Shown here: piece after piece, positions 16,937 through 26,071 of the stretch | Layout: each line of letters begins with the position of its first letter | Position numbering within the stretch: position 1 is the stretch's first letter | NCBI RefSeq assembly: GCF_010894455.1 | Contig: NZ_JAAIXY010000031.1 | Location: forward strand, 51,117-115,116 | DNA: 64,000 nt | Source of the DNA: Myxococcus eversor | Lineage (GTDB): Bacteria; Myxococcota; Myxococcia; Myxococcales; Myxococcaceae | Direction: 5' to 3' | Made by a program: the position numbers and the translations under genes | The notes under the pieces: model-generated | What the model was told of the DNA's origin: nothing | Databases searched by the model: none | What the model saw: only the letters and a program-made list of their open reading frames with translations

Positions 16937-17452
16937 ATGACCGCCGCCCTGCTGTCCCTGACCCTTGCATTCGGCCTCATCACCGGCCAGTTCGCGCCCC
17001 AGCAGGGGGCGAGCGAACCCCTCGCGCCCGAACTCGAGGTCCGCGTCCAGAAGCTCGGCAAGACGTTGCGCTGCGCGGTCTGCCAGGGCCTCTCCGTCTC
17101 CGACAGCCCCTCCTCCATGGCGCGCGCCCAGCTCGACATGGTCCGCGAGCTGGTCTCCGAGGGGAAGAGCGACCAGGAGGTCATCGACTTCTTCGTGTCC
17201 CGCTACGGCGAGTGGGTGCTCCTGGAGCCCAAGGCCGAGGGCTTCAACTGGTTCGTCTGGCTGGGCCCCGTCGCGCTCCTGATGGTGGGTGGGTTCGTCA
17301 TCTGGAGACAGGTCCAACAAGGGCCGCCCGCGCAGGTGCCCGCCGCGGCGGCCAACACGGCCACGCCTTCCGCCCCCACGCCGGGCACTTCTACCGCGGC
17401 GGATGACGCCGACCCCTACCTCCAGGCCGTGCGCCGGGAGCTGGAGCGCTAA
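16937..17452 (+). CDS. ccmH: Cytochrome c maturation protein CcmH (CycL type)
   Basis: CcmH is a membrane-anchored periplasmic thioredox protein acting with CcmG and the CcmF complex to present reduced apocytochrome c. The 171-residue protein has a signal/anchor, then the diagnostic motif LRCAVCQ (Cys46, Cys49), a helical bundle region (SSMARAQLDMVRELVSEGKSDQEV), and a transmembrane helix near residues 96-118. A Pro/Ala-rich tail follows. It is normally found straight after ccmG; here it is 14.8 kb downstream of that gene. The CcmI-like gene starts three bases after the stop. Confidence 0.93.
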   Translation: MTAALLSLTLAFGLITGQFAPQQGASEPLAPELEVRVQKLGKTLRCAVCQGLSVSDSPSSMARAQLDMVRELVSEGKSDQEVIDFFVSRYGEWVLLEPKAEGFNWFVWLGPVALLMVGGFVIWRQVQQGPPAQVPAAAANTATPSAPTPGTSTAADDADPYLQAVRRELER

Positions 17453-17455
17453 GCC

Positions 17456-18430
17456 ATGCAGCAACAGCCGACCAACTGGTTGCCCGGTATCATCGTCCTC
17501 GCCGTGGCCTTCGCCGCCGCCGCCGCGTGGCTGCTCTTCATGCGCCGCAAGGGCGCGCTCTCCACGCCCGAGCCCAAGGATGGCGTCCTCGATGACTTGA
17601 GCCAGCGCGCGCAGTCGCTCATCGACCAGCTCCGCACGCTGGAGGCCGACAAGCACAACCTGGCCGCCGAGCAGTACGCCACGGAGAAGTCCCGCCTGGA
17701 GCACGAGGCCGCCGCGGCCTTCCGCGCCAAGGACGAGCACCTCAAGCGCAAGGCGGCCAGTGGTGGTGAGCCTCGGGCCCGGACGCACCAGGCGCCCGCG
17801 CCCACGGGTTGGTCGGCGCGCAATCCGCAGTTGTCGGGCGCGCTGTGGGGCGCCGGAATCGTCCTGTTCTTCGGCGGGCTGGGCTACCTGCTCGTCTCCG
17901 AGCAGCAGGCGCGCACGGATGGTCAGGAGGCCACGGGCCGCATGCCTCCGGGTGCTCCCGCGCAGGCGCAGGGCCAGCAGGGCGGCATGATGGGTTCGCA
18001 GCAGGAAGGCGCGGAGATGACCGAGGCCCGCGCTCGGCTGGAGACGAACCCGTTCGACCTGGACGCCGCGTCCATGCTCAGCCACGAGTTGATCCGTCGC
18101 CAGGCGTTCGACGAGGCCGCGACGGTGACGGCCAAGGGCCTGGCGGTGGACCCGTTCCACGTCGAGCTGCGGGTGCACCGTGGCGTGCTGCGCGCCACCC
18201 GGGGAGACCTGGAGGGCGCCGAGGCCGAGCTGACCGAGTTGGTCAACACGTGGCCCGACGCGCAGGAGGCGCTCATCTTCCTGGGAAGTCTGGCGCTGCG
18301 CCGCGACGACAAGCCCAAGGCGCTGGAGCACTTCGAGCGCTTCTCCGTCGAGGTGCCGCGCAACATGCAGCCTCCGCAGCTCGGGGCCGCCATCGCGCAG
18401 CTCCGCTCGGAGATCTCCGCGATTCCGTGA
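17456..18430 (+). CDS. CcmI-like TPR protein, cytochrome c biogenesis
   Basis: CcmI proteins are TPR chaperones that hold apocytochrome c for CcmF/CcmH. This 324-residue protein has an N-terminal transmembrane helix (about residues 8-26), a coiled-coil-like charged stretch (40-100), and a second transmembrane helix (about 128-147). A periplasmic TPR region follows (about 185-315; ARLETNPFDLDAASMLSHELIRR and following repeats). The two-helix plus TPR arrangement and the position directly after ccmH match the family. Gap to ccmH is three bases. Confidence 0.82.
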   Translation: MQQQPTNWLPGIIVLAVAFAAAAAWLLFMRRKGALSTPEPKDGVLDDLSQRAQSLIDQLRTLEADKHNLAAEQYATEKSRLEHEAAAAFRAKDEHLKRKAASGGEPRARTHQAPAPTGWSARNPQLSGALWGAGIVLFFGGLGYLLVSEQQARTDGQEATGRMPPGAPAQAQGQQGGMMGSQQEGAEMTEARARLETNPFDLDAASMLSHELIRRQAFDEAATVTAKGLAVDPFHVELRVHRGVLRATRGDLEGAEAELTELVNTWPDAQEALIFLGSLALRRDDKPKALEHFERFSVEVPRNMQPPQLGAAIAQLRSEISAIP

Positions 18431-18518
18431 GGGACCTGGGCTTCCTCACGGGAAGCCCCTGGGGTTGAAGTCGCTGTTGATTCGGGCCCGTGAGTGGACG
18501 GGCTCGATGCGACGCACG

Positions 18519-19091
18519 TCAGTTGAGCGTGCCGCACTCGGCGATGCGCTGCACCCGCAGCGCGGCAAGACGCTCCAGCTCCGCCGCCGCTTCGGGTCCT
18601 TCCAGCATCGCCACCGCGCGGGCAATCGCGTCCAGGGTGGACATCCCGGACGGGTGCGTGGGCTCGCGGAGCATGAGCATCCCGGACTCGGGCGCGGGGA
18701 GGACGAGTCTGGGCAGCGTCCGGAGCACGGGGATGCGCTGAGACATCCGCCGGGCCTGGGACCAGCTCCCATCCAGCACGACGAGCTGTCGGGGCGCGGG
18801 AGCATCCGGCGGTGCCGGAGGACCATCCGGGAAGAGCATCCACGTGCCCGGCTCGGAGAGGACGGCCGTGTCGAAAGACTCGTCCGGTGCGCCGTAGGTG
18901 AGCAGCTTCGCGTTCGACAGGGCCAGCGCGGCGACACGCCCGGTGTTGCTCTTCTTCCATGTCTCCACGACGTGCTGGAGCAGGACGATGCGGGTGCGCG
19001 TCTCCACCCGGGGAATCTCGGCGCAGAGGCACAGGTGCTGCGAGAGGTTGCAGCGGTCACAACGGGGCCGGCGGAAGACAGGGACAGACAT
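18519..19091 (-). CDS. DTW-domain tRNA-uridine aminocarboxypropyltransferase (TapT/YfiP-like)
   Basis: Enzymes of this family use S-adenosylmethionine to add an aminocarboxypropyl group to uridine in tRNA. The 190-residue protein begins with the zinc-type cluster CDRCNLSQHLCLC (Cys11, 14, 21, 23). It also has the family core segment HVVETWKKSNTG, a variant of the DTW signature (LDGSWSQARRM in place of DGTW) and the C-terminal STLDAIARAVAMLEG. Length is normal. It is convergent with the CcmI-like gene and lies 45 bases downstream of the candidate immunity gene on the same strand. The function is probably housekeeping. Confidence 0.85.
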   Translation of the reverse strand: MSVPVFRRPRCDRCNLSQHLCLCAEIPRVETRTRIVLLQHVVETWKKSNTGRVAALALSNAKLLTYGAPDESFDTAVLSEPGTWMLFPDGPPAPPDAPAPRQLVVLDGSWSQARRMSQRIPVLRTLPRLVLPAPESGMLMLREPTHPSGMSTLDAIARAVAMLEGPEAAAELERLAALRVQRIAECGTLN

Positions 19092-19136
19092 CCTCCCGCA
19101 TCCTGTTCCGTGGGCCGGGCGAAGAGAAGCGCTCGT

Positions 19137-20471
19137 TCAGTCCCGGTGTCTTTCCGCCTCCCGGAAGAACTGGGTGAGCGAGTAGTCCAGCAGCGACTTG
19201 TGTGACTGCATGTATCGACGAGCCCGGAGGAAGGGCAACCAGACACGCGTGCCGACGCTGACCTGGGACTCCTCCAGCTTCTGGCGCGGAACCCACGTTC
19301 CGCCCAGCCGTCGGACCAGGATGCCGCCCAGATAGGCGCCCAAGGCCGGCACGGTGTGCTCGTCGATGAGCTCTCGCGTGTAGCGCTCCGGGAAGTTCTC
19401 TCTCCAGAAGTAGAAGTCGAGGTCCGTGAGAGACTCGGGCGTTGCTTCGAAGATGCTTGGCACCTTGGTATGCAACGCCGCCACGAGGCTTTCAGACAGG
19501 TCGCCGTACTCGTCTCGGACGCGCTCCGGGCCTTCCACGTCCGCTGGAAGCACGGCTGGGAGCCACTCGTCTGGCACGGGCGGCCGGAAGGCGTTGAGCT
19601 CAGCAATCTTCCGCTGCCGCTCGCTGATGGCGACCTCATCTGGCAGCCGTGACAGGAGCGGGGCCAGGTCCGCGTGGAAGCGAGGTTCCACCGGAGCAAG
19701 CGCGGCGCTGCGCTCTTTCAGGGTGCGCAGCACCGTGTCGAAGTCGAGGTCCGGTCGGAGGTGGACATGCGCGCGGGCCTGGACCCCGCGGGCCTCGTCA
19801 CTGGCGAAGTCGGCGGCAGTGGGCCACAGCACCAAGAGGACGGAGCCGTTCGGAAGTTCTTCCACGAGGTGCGCGGGAGTCGAAAGCATCCTCTCGCGGC
19901 CTACCGTCTCCACCAGCTTCGGGCCGAAGACGTTGAGCCAATACAGCTCGTAGATCTTGTCGAATCCGTCGCGCTGTTCGGTCTCATCGTCACGGCCGAA
20001 ATTGGGCGCGCCCGACAACTGATCGTCGGCCATGCTGTGCGCCAACGTATATGAAGTCGGGTAGCGCGCAGCCCACGAGCGAACCAGTTCCACGAACATG
20101 CTGCACCGCTCAGAGCCGGCGAAAAACGAAGTGGGTTGAACATATAGACTGATGTTCAAACGTGGCCGTCGGGTAGCGAACCCGACGTATAGCGTCATGG
20201 ATACAGCCGGAAAAGACGAGCGGTACAGTTCGATGGAGGTACTCTTGTCTCGTCGCTCTTCGGCTAGCGCCTCCCATATTGAATCACGCGAGTACTTACG
20301 CTTTCGCTTCCCTGCGACGACATCCGGCATCCAATCGCCCGCATACTCTTCAAGTGCCTGAAACATGAGTGCAAGCTCATGTTCAAACGGGGCCTGATGG
20401 TCGAAGGTTCCCTCGAAAGAAAGTCGCAGGCTGTCTTGTGCGTCCAAGTCTTTCAGGGTCAGCGATTTCAT
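19137..20471 (-). CDS. Candidate immunity protein for the upstream lipoprotein toxin
   Basis: A 444-residue cytoplasmic protein with no signal peptide. The gene overlaps the stop of the lipoprotein toxin gene by four bases (ATGA), the usual arrangement of a toxin with its cognate immunity. The first ~130 residues and the block ELYWLNVFGPKLVE (about 185-200) with the following LLSTPAHLVEELPNGSVLL resemble immunity families found beside restriction-endonuclease-fold toxins (Imm52-like from memory, not checked). The second half (about 270-444) is a separate helical region of unknown type. Base composition in its upstream third is more AT-rich than its neighbours, in keeping with horizontal exchange of the toxin/immunity end. 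The function is inferred from position. Confidence 0.55.
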   Translation of the reverse strand: MKSLTLKDLDAQDSLRLSFEGTFDHQAPFEHELALMFQALEEYAGDWMPDVVAGKRKRKYSRDSIWEALAEERRDKSTSIELYRSSFPAVSMTLYVGFATRRPRLNISLYVQPTSFFAGSERCSMFVELVRSWAARYPTSYTLAHSMADDQLSGAPNFGRDDETEQRDGFDKIYELYWLNVFGPKLVETVGRERMLSTPAHLVEELPNGSVLLVLWPTAADFASDEARGVQARAHVHLRPDLDFDTVLRTLKERSAALAPVEPRFHADLAPLLSRLPDEVAISERQRKIAELNAFRPPVPDEWLPAVLPADVEGPERVRDEYGDLSESLVAALHTKVPSIFEATPESLTDLDFYFWRENFPERYTRELIDEHTVPALGAYLGGILVRRLGGTWVPRQKLEESQVSVGTRVWLPFLRARRYMQSHKSLLDYSLTQFFREAERHRD

Positions 20472-22669
20472 CGAAACAGAACCTCCACTCCCTCTACTTC
20501 GCCCTTGACGGCATCCAAGGCAGTCCTCAATTCACGAACGTCTGCGGGTTTGAGCCTACCACCCTCGTAGACCAATCGAACCCTCTGCACTTCTACCATC
20601 CGCTCAAGCCCTGGCCTGCGGATGTCCAGCTTCTCGCCGTAGTACCTCCAAGCATTACGCGCGTCCGCGGTCATCAGCGAAGCCAGCGCGTTCGGAGCCA
20701 GCGAACTCAGGTCTCGGCTCTTGAAGCTGAAGGTCTCCACACGAGGTGACTGACCAGGAGGAGGTCGCGCCTCGATGACGAGCACGTCCGCGAAGCGCAG
20801 GTCCGCCTTCGCCACCCCCACGTGCGTTTCGATGCGGGGCTTCTCGAAGTCCTTGAGCCAGCGCCGCTGCGCCCGCGGCAACGCCGCATCTGCCTCCAGG
20901 AGGACGACCATGTCCCGCTCGAAGGCCAGGCCCCGCACAAACAGATCGCGCACGAACTGGTAGCCGGCCCACTGCAGCGGTCCCTTGGACGCCATGCCCT
21001 GCTCGATTTCGGCGGCCCTCTTCTCCAGATAGAACAGGTAGTCCGACCAGTGTGGATGCACCTCGGCACCAGGAGGCGCGGTTTTCAGGAGCGCCTCGCG
21101 ATGTTTCTTCAGGGCAGCCACGTCCATCGACAGGCGTGCCCCTCCAGCCTCGGACTCCACCTGCCGGAACTTCGCCTCCGCCACCTCGGCGGGGATGCCG
21201 ACCGACTCGGGCGGCAGCGAGGGCCTGCCGCTTCTCGTCCCGGCTCCGCCCCTGTTTGACGTGCCCCTCGAAGGCCCGCCATACCGCACCGCCAACGTGG
21301 CCTGCGCTTGAGCTGGGTTGCCTCGTGCCTCATGGAGGGCCAGCGCCCCGGCCTCGCCCCACTCCGCCACCAGGAGCGCCGCCTCCCGGCTTTGCTGGAC
21401 GTGACGGGCCAATTCGCTCACCGCGCTCCCGCCCGCCTGCGCCTCCAACCTGTCGAGCACGGTCTTCAGCGCTTCCGCGCGAGACACTGTCGCCTGGAGC
21501 CGCACCCCCTCCCTCCTCGCGAAGCCAGCTTCACGGAAGGCGCGCGCGCCCGTTCCTCCCGCGTACAGGCCCACCATGAGGGCCGCGGGCGCCAACTGCC
21601 GCGTGGCTGCCTCGTACTCTCCCTTCGCGAGTGAAGCCCCGCCTTGCGCCGTGCCGGCCGCCAACGCGTAGAAGCCCAGCGGCACGCCGAAGGTGAGGTG
21701 GTCGAACGACGCCAGGGCCACGTTGCCTGGCGCGAAGGCCCCCAGGTACTGCGCCTTCTCCACCGCCCAGTACGCCTCGCGGTACGGCGGCGGTAGCTGC
21801 CGAGGCAACGAGGAGGCCTCCACGCTTCGACTTCCACCGACAAGGGGAATGGACGAGGCGACGTCATCCGCTGCCTTCCCCAGTCCCCGTGCGATATCGC
21901 TGGCGCGGAAGTCCCTCTCCGAGAAGTCCTCCAAGCGCAGGCCCCTCCACTGCAGCTCCGCGTGGACGCCCTCCATGCCTCCCAGGGCGCGCTTCAGCAG
22001 CTTGTCCTCGGCCAGCAGGCGCAGCACGTCCCGCACCTCGTCGTCGAAGGCCGTGTGGAGGACGAAGAGGGCGAGGACCTCCGCCTGGCCCAGGCCGTAC
22101 TTCTCGGCGGCGGTGGCGAGGAAGACGACACGCTTCTTGAGGAGAACACTGGCGGCTTCGCCTTCCAACGGGCCCAGCGCGCCCAGCCGGACGGCGTTCC
22201 AATCCGAGAGGGACGCCACCAGTTGGGGCATGTCCACCGTGCGCTGCAAGGCCAGGAAGGCCGCGGGCGTGGTGCACCCCAGGAAGGGCGCCAGCACCTC
22301 CTCGTCCGTGGACAGGAGCGGCCATCCAGAGGGCACCTCTCCACAGGCGACAGACCTGACGTCGACGACGGGCAAGGCCGACGTCTCACCTCCACTGCGA
22401 ACCACTCCCGGAGCAACTGACGGGGCTCGACGGCGGTGCAGCAACGGCCCGACTTCGGCCTCCACGTTGGAGACGTCCTCGGGCGCGTCATCTCTTGGAA
22501 GGCTCGCGACGGCGCTGTTCCCCAGCGCCGACATGGGCGTCCGGGACGAGAGGGACGAGAGCGTTGCCCCCGGCCCATTCCGAGCGGGCCTCGATGCACA
22601 CCCCACGGTGAGGAGCGCCATAACCAACGACAGGCCGACTCCGCTCCACGGCAGCCGATCAGCGCGCAT
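20468..22669 (-). CDS. Lipoprotein polymorphic toxin candidate (SitA-like)
   Basis: A 733-residue lipoprotein: signal peptide ending in TVGC with the lipidated Cys24. The start at 22669 places the signal first; the longer frame to 22798 is rejected. It overlaps the upstream barrel gene by 11 bases. The middle contains hydrophobic, Gly/Ala-rich segments (about 320-385) that could help membrane passage. The C-terminal ~170 residues carry FADVLVIEA, then VETFSFKSRD. This resembles a PD-(D/E)xK restriction-endonuclease-fold toxin tip, with the metal-ligand Asp and the catalytic Lys identifiable but the intermediate residue unusual. Myxobacterial SitA toxins are lipoproteins with variable C-termini that pass between kin by outer-membrane exchange and are encoded next to immunity genes. 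This gene fits that plan, but family membership is not proven here. Confidence 0.6.
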   Translation of the reverse strand: MRADRLPWSGVGLSLVMALLTVGCASRPARNGPGATLSSLSSRTPMSALGNSAVASLPRDDAPEDVSNVEAEVGPLLHRRRAPSVAPGVVRSGGETSALPVVDVRSVACGEVPSGWPLLSTDEEVLAPFLGCTTPAAFLALQRTVDMPQLVASLSDWNAVRLGALGPLEGEAASVLLKKRVVFLATAAEKYGLGQAEVLALFVLHTAFDDEVRDVLRLLAEDKLLKRALGGMEGVHAELQWRGLRLEDFSERDFRASDIARGLGKAADDVASSIPLVGGSRSVEASSLPRQLPPPYREAYWAVEKAQYLGAFAPGNVALASFDHLTFGVPLGFYALAAGTAQGGASLAKGEYEAATRQLAPAALMVGLYAGGTGARAFREAGFARREGVRLQATVSRAEALKTVLDRLEAQAGGSAVSELARHVQQSREAALLVAEWGEAGALALHEARGNPAQAQATLAVRYGGPSRGTSNRGGAGTRSGRPSLPPESVGIPAEVAEAKFRQVESEAGGARLSMDVAALKKHREALLKTAPPGAEVHPHWSDYLFYLEKRAAEIEQGMASKGPLQWAGYQFVRDLFVRGLAFERDMVVLLEADAALPRAQRRWLKDFEKPRIETHVGVAKADLRFADVLVIEARPPPGQSPRVETFSFKSRDLSSLAPNALASLMTADARNAWRYYGEKLDIRRPGLERMVEVQRVRLVYEGGRLKPADVRELRTALDAVKGEVEGVEVLFR

Positions 22670-24107
22670 TGTCCACCCCCATTCCCACGGCCGCGAACGC
22701 CCCCGGCCGCAGCGACCCTTCCATCGTGGGAAACAACAGCGTGCCGCCCTGCCCCATCGCGTACAGCCGCCCTCCGAGGAATCGCCACCGCGCCTCACCC
22801 GAGACGAGGTAGCGCGCTCCCGCCTGGCCCATGCCTGTCGCCTGTCCCCTCAGTCCCAGACTCAAGTCCTGACGGAGGAATCGCGCCTCCACGCGCCCAT
22901 CCACGTCGACCCGGCCCCAGGTGAAGGTCTCCACGCCCAAGGAGAGGAAGAGGTGTCGCCGCCGCATGCCATTCAGGAGCACCGCGTCCCAACCGAGAAT
23001 CACCTCGCCGTAAGCCGAGGCTCCCTCCGGAAAAGACGCCTCCGCCAGCGGCACCGCGGACGGGCCAGCCACCTGGAAGCGCGACAGCTCGTAGTCCGGA
23101 CCGAAGGCGCCCTGCCGGAATCCTCCGCGTTGCAGGCGGCCCTCCAGGCGCGCTCGCACCTCCAACGTCGGCGACACGGCCTCCACTCCCAAACCCGCCA
23201 CCGCGCCCCACGCACCACCCTCACCAGGTCGTCCGCCCCACCCCCCCAGCACATGCAGCTCGAGGCCCTTGTCCTTGCTCCAACGCCGCAGCACCACGGC
23301 GGTACCGTCCAGGTGCGCCAGCGTCATGGGCGTCGAAGGACCTCCCGCCTTCCCCCAGTCATGCACCGCCGACAGCGCCAGCGTGTAACGGCCAGAAACC
23401 GGAGGGCGGCCGAAGAGGGCATGCTGCACATCCAGGGCGACTTCCGCACCCATCAGGCGAGCGCCCAGCAGGTCCGAGACGAAACCCTCCGCGTATACCG
23501 GCCCCAGCGTCCCCGTCCCCACCACTCCGGCCGGGTGGTAGTCGGGGTTGGCTCGGTTGCTGTAGCGCCGCACCAGGTGCCCGGACAGCAGGGAGTAGCC
23601 GTCCATCATCCCCACCCACACCGAATCGGACGCGTCACCCCCCATCGTGAAGAGGCGCACCAACTGGCCCCAATCGGACAGCGTGTCCCAGTCCTCCTTC
23701 CTCACGAAGCCGGCCCCTTCGCCGCCACCCCACAACCGCAGCCGCACAGGCGCTCCAAGGTTGAGGCGAAGCCACTCGCCCTTGTCCCAGGCCACCATGG
23801 GCTCCACCTGCATGAAGCCTTCGGCGCCGCCCGCGCCCCTTCGAGGGAGCAGCGTCCAGGTCGTGGCCTCCATGCTCAACACGTTCGGCCACGGTGACGT
23901 CGATTCGGACGTGGCAGGTAGCAAAGCCTCCTCATCGGGTCGCGCCTCCGCGTCCTCGCTGGCGGACTCAGGCGTCACGGCCGCTTCCAGCTCGCGAATG
24001 GCGGCTTCCATCTCCTCCCAGCGATGAGCGGCGGCGTTCTCCTCCGCCCATCCCGTCCCGGAGAACAGCAGCGACAACACGACGGCCCAGCTCCGACGCG
24101 CGAACAT
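22659..24107 (-). CDS. Outer-membrane beta-barrel protein upstream of the toxin
   Basis: A 482-residue exported protein: signal peptide (residues 1-21, cut after GTGWA), an acidic linker (25-70), then long runs of alternating beta-strand residues to a C-terminal strand, as in outer-membrane barrels. Strands with aromatic girdles are seen throughout (for example RYTLALSAVHDWGK and HLFLSLGVETFTWGRV). It overlaps the lipoprotein toxin gene by 11 bases, so the pair is co-translated. It may act in surface display or transfer of the toxin, as SitB is proposed to do in sitBAI operons; no sequence motif proves that. Confidence 0.6.
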   Translation of the reverse strand: MFARRSWAVVLSLLFSGTGWAEENAAAHRWEEMEAAIRELEAAVTPESASEDAEARPDEEALLPATSESTSPWPNVLSMEATTWTLLPRRGAGGAEGFMQVEPMVAWDKGEWLRLNLGAPVRLRLWGGGEGAGFVRKEDWDTLSDWGQLVRLFTMGGDASDSVWVGMMDGYSLLSGHLVRRYSNRANPDYHPAGVVGTGTLGPVYAEGFVSDLLGARLMGAEVALDVQHALFGRPPVSGRYTLALSAVHDWGKAGGPSTPMTLAHLDGTAVVLRRWSKDKGLELHVLGGWGGRPGEGGAWGAVAGLGVEAVSPTLEVRARLEGRLQRGGFRQGAFGPDYELSRFQVAGPSAVPLAEASFPEGASAYGEVILGWDAVLLNGMRRRHLFLSLGVETFTWGRVDVDGRVEARFLRQDLSLGLRGQATGMGQAGARYLVSGEARWRFLGGRLYAMGQGGTLLFPTMEGSLRPGAFAAVGMGVDNAR

Positions 24108-24225
24108 CGACGCCTCCTGTGAAGGCCCCGATTGGGGATGGAGAGGGGCAAGAGAGTCCCAGCTCGGTCCGACATGGCGTCAGACCCCTGGCGCGTGCAT
24201 GGAAGTGATTGGCACCGGGACGCGG

Positions 24226-24255
24226 TTGATTTCGCGTCCTGTCACAGTGTTACAT
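24226..24255 (+). promoter_or_regulatory. Candidate promoter for the two-cysteine-site protein
   Basis: TTGATT at 24226-24231 and TTACAT at 24250-24255 are separated by 18 bases, a weak housekeeping-type promoter 41 bases upstream of the ATG at 24296. A strong GAGGGGGAGAC ribosome site lies just before that ATG. The 188-base space is shared with the divergent barrel gene. Confidence 0.3.
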
Positions 24256-24295
24256 CGCGACCGCATTGCAGCGCCGGGACTGAAGAGGGGGAGAC

Positions 24296-25987
24296 ATGTC
24301 GACTCGTATCTCAAAGGATGCATCGCCCATCGCGAATGCCTCGGCGGAGCATGCCCGCCGTGCCACGGAGGAAGCCGCGAGACGCGCGGCGGAAGAAGCA
24401 GCCCGGCGCATGTTGGAAGAGCTGGCACGGCTCGCCACCCAGGCCGCGAGCCTGGACATCCAGAAGCCCGATACCTTCAAGACCGCCCGACCCCAGACGC
24501 GCGGCCCGGACCTCGCGACGGACGGAACCTCCGCGCCCGGAACCTCGCTCGCGAACGAGAACGCGAAGGACGGCCGGGTGAACTGCCTGGACGCCGTCGC
24601 GGACTTCCTGTCCCTCGCGCCCGCTGTCATCCGCGCGCGCTCGGAGGTCCTCTTCCTGAAGGACAGCCGCCCCGGCGCCGAGGGCACCACCGGCCACGTC
24701 GTCATCCGCCAGGGCAACAACATCTACGACCCGACGACGCGTGAGTGGACCGCCTCGGAGAACTACCTGAAGCAACACCCCGAGTACTCCGTCGCGGGCT
24801 CCGTGCCGGGGAGCACGGTGAACACGATTCTCTCCGCGCCACCGGGTCCGGAGCGACAGGCCGCGCTCGCGCGAGCGAACCTCCCGCCGGACATCGCGAA
24901 CATGGTGGTGGCGGATACGAGCGCCTCGCTCCCAGTTCCCACGTGGCTCGAACAGGGGGGCCCTCCACCGTGGATGCAAGGCGCCTGGCACCACCTGGAC
25001 GCGACGACCCAGGCGAGCGTCCTGAACGGAATCCGCGCGCAGTGGAGCCAGCACGTCGAGGACATGGCTCCCGCGTGGATTCGAGACCCCTCCCTGTCAC
25101 CTCCGCCCATGACGGAGAACTGGAGCGAGCTGACACCCGCCCAGCAACGCACCACGGCCGAGCAGTCCTGGAACACCCTCGTCCAACAGGAGATGTCCCT
25201 CTACTTCGAAGGCGCGCCCGCCGGAGGGACCCAGGCGACCGAGCCCCTCATCGCCACCGAGCAGGGCTGGCCCTGGGGCGCCGGCAGCGCGGGCGAATGG
25301 TCGAAGTTCCACGTCGAAGGCCAGCCCGACGTCGCCCAGTACCTGAACGTCGGACTCATCATCAATGGCGAGGGCAAGGACTCCACCCACCACAACCTGT
25401 GCGGAGAGCTTGCGGCCCTGTCCGTCCTGGGGTTCGGCATCGAAGAGGGGCTGAAGGCCTTCGGCGCGCAGAGCACCGCCTTCGCGAGCATCCTCGCGAA
25501 CGACCAACTGCTGACGACCGCCAATGACCTGGTGGCCTTCCTCGACAACCAGGGCTGGCTCATCGCCGGCCAGGATGAAGCCTCCACGGGCCAGACGGGC
25601 ATGGAGAACCTCGACGGTGTCTTCAACGCCGCCGAGCCCTACTTCAACGTCCACGCCCGGAACGAGCCCACGCCCGAGGCCGTGGAGCGCATGATCGCCA
25701 ACGGCGGCGCGCTGCTCGTGCTCGTCAACATCGATGGCTCAAGCAACGGCATGCTGAAATCGGAGGCGACCTCGGGAGACCAGATCACCCATTGGGTGAA
25801 CGTGGTCGACGTGGCGGAAGGGGTGAACGGCGAGACGTATGTCCGCGTCTACAATCCCTATCAGAATCGCGAGGAGGTCTACTCCTGGGACGACTTCAAG
25901 ACGGCATGGAACAGCCCTGGAGACCAGAGCGGCTTCACGTACGTCGCCGCGAAGCCTCCCGACTGGACTCCGCCTCCCGCGCCCTGA
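24296..25987 (+). CDS. Protein with two papain-like Cys/His/Asp sites, candidate effector
   Basis: A 563-residue protein of unknown function without signal peptide. Residues 15-50 form an Ala/Glu/Arg-rich helix (REEAAR-type repeats). Two later regions each look like a papain-fold (C39/transglutaminase-like) catalytic set. The first has NCLDAVADF (Cys97), GHVVI (His134) and IYDPT (Asp145). The second has NLCGELAAL (Cys369), ITHWVNVVD (His499) and VYNPYQ (Asn520) with a following WDDF. Between them lies a Pro/Trp-rich stretch (210-290). Such domains cleave or cross-link proteins or peptides. The gene is divergent from the toxin module and may belong to the same accessory block. Substrate and delivery route are unknown. 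Confidence 0.6.
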   Translation: MSTRISKDASPIANASAEHARRATEEAARRAAEEAARRMLEELARLATQAASLDIQKPDTFKTARPQTRGPDLATDGTSAPGTSLANENAKDGRVNCLDAVADFLSLAPAVIRARSEVLFLKDSRPGAEGTTGHVVIRQGNNIYDPTTREWTASENYLKQHPEYSVAGSVPGSTVNTILSAPPGPERQAALARANLPPDIANMVVADTSASLPVPTWLEQGGPPPWMQGAWHHLDATTQASVLNGIRAQWSQHVEDMAPAWIRDPSLSPPPMTENWSELTPAQQRTTAEQSWNTLVQQEMSLYFEGAPAGGTQATEPLIATEQGWPWGAGSAGEWSKFHVEGQPDVAQYLNVGLIINGEGKDSTHHNLCGELAALSVLGFGIEEGLKAFGAQSTAFASILANDQLLTTANDLVAFLDNQGWLIAGQDEASTGQTGMENLDGVFNAAEPYFNVHARNEPTPEAVERMIANGGALLVLVNIDGSSNGMLKSEATSGDQITHWVNVVDVAEGVNGETYVRVYNPYQNREEVYSWDDFKTAWNSPGDQSGFTYVAAKPPDWTPPPAP

Positions 25988-26071
25988 GGCTCCCGGGTGG
26001 AGGGCCCACGGTGGTCGTCCAGAACCCGTCCGGGCGACGTCCCAAGGCCCTCCCCCTTCGAGAACAAAGAC

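Noticed and set aside
24190..24230. Sigma-54-like TGGCAC before the two-site cysteine protein gene
   Set aside because: The GG and GC elements are off by one base from the needed spacing, so it is unlikely to work as a sigma-54 promoter.
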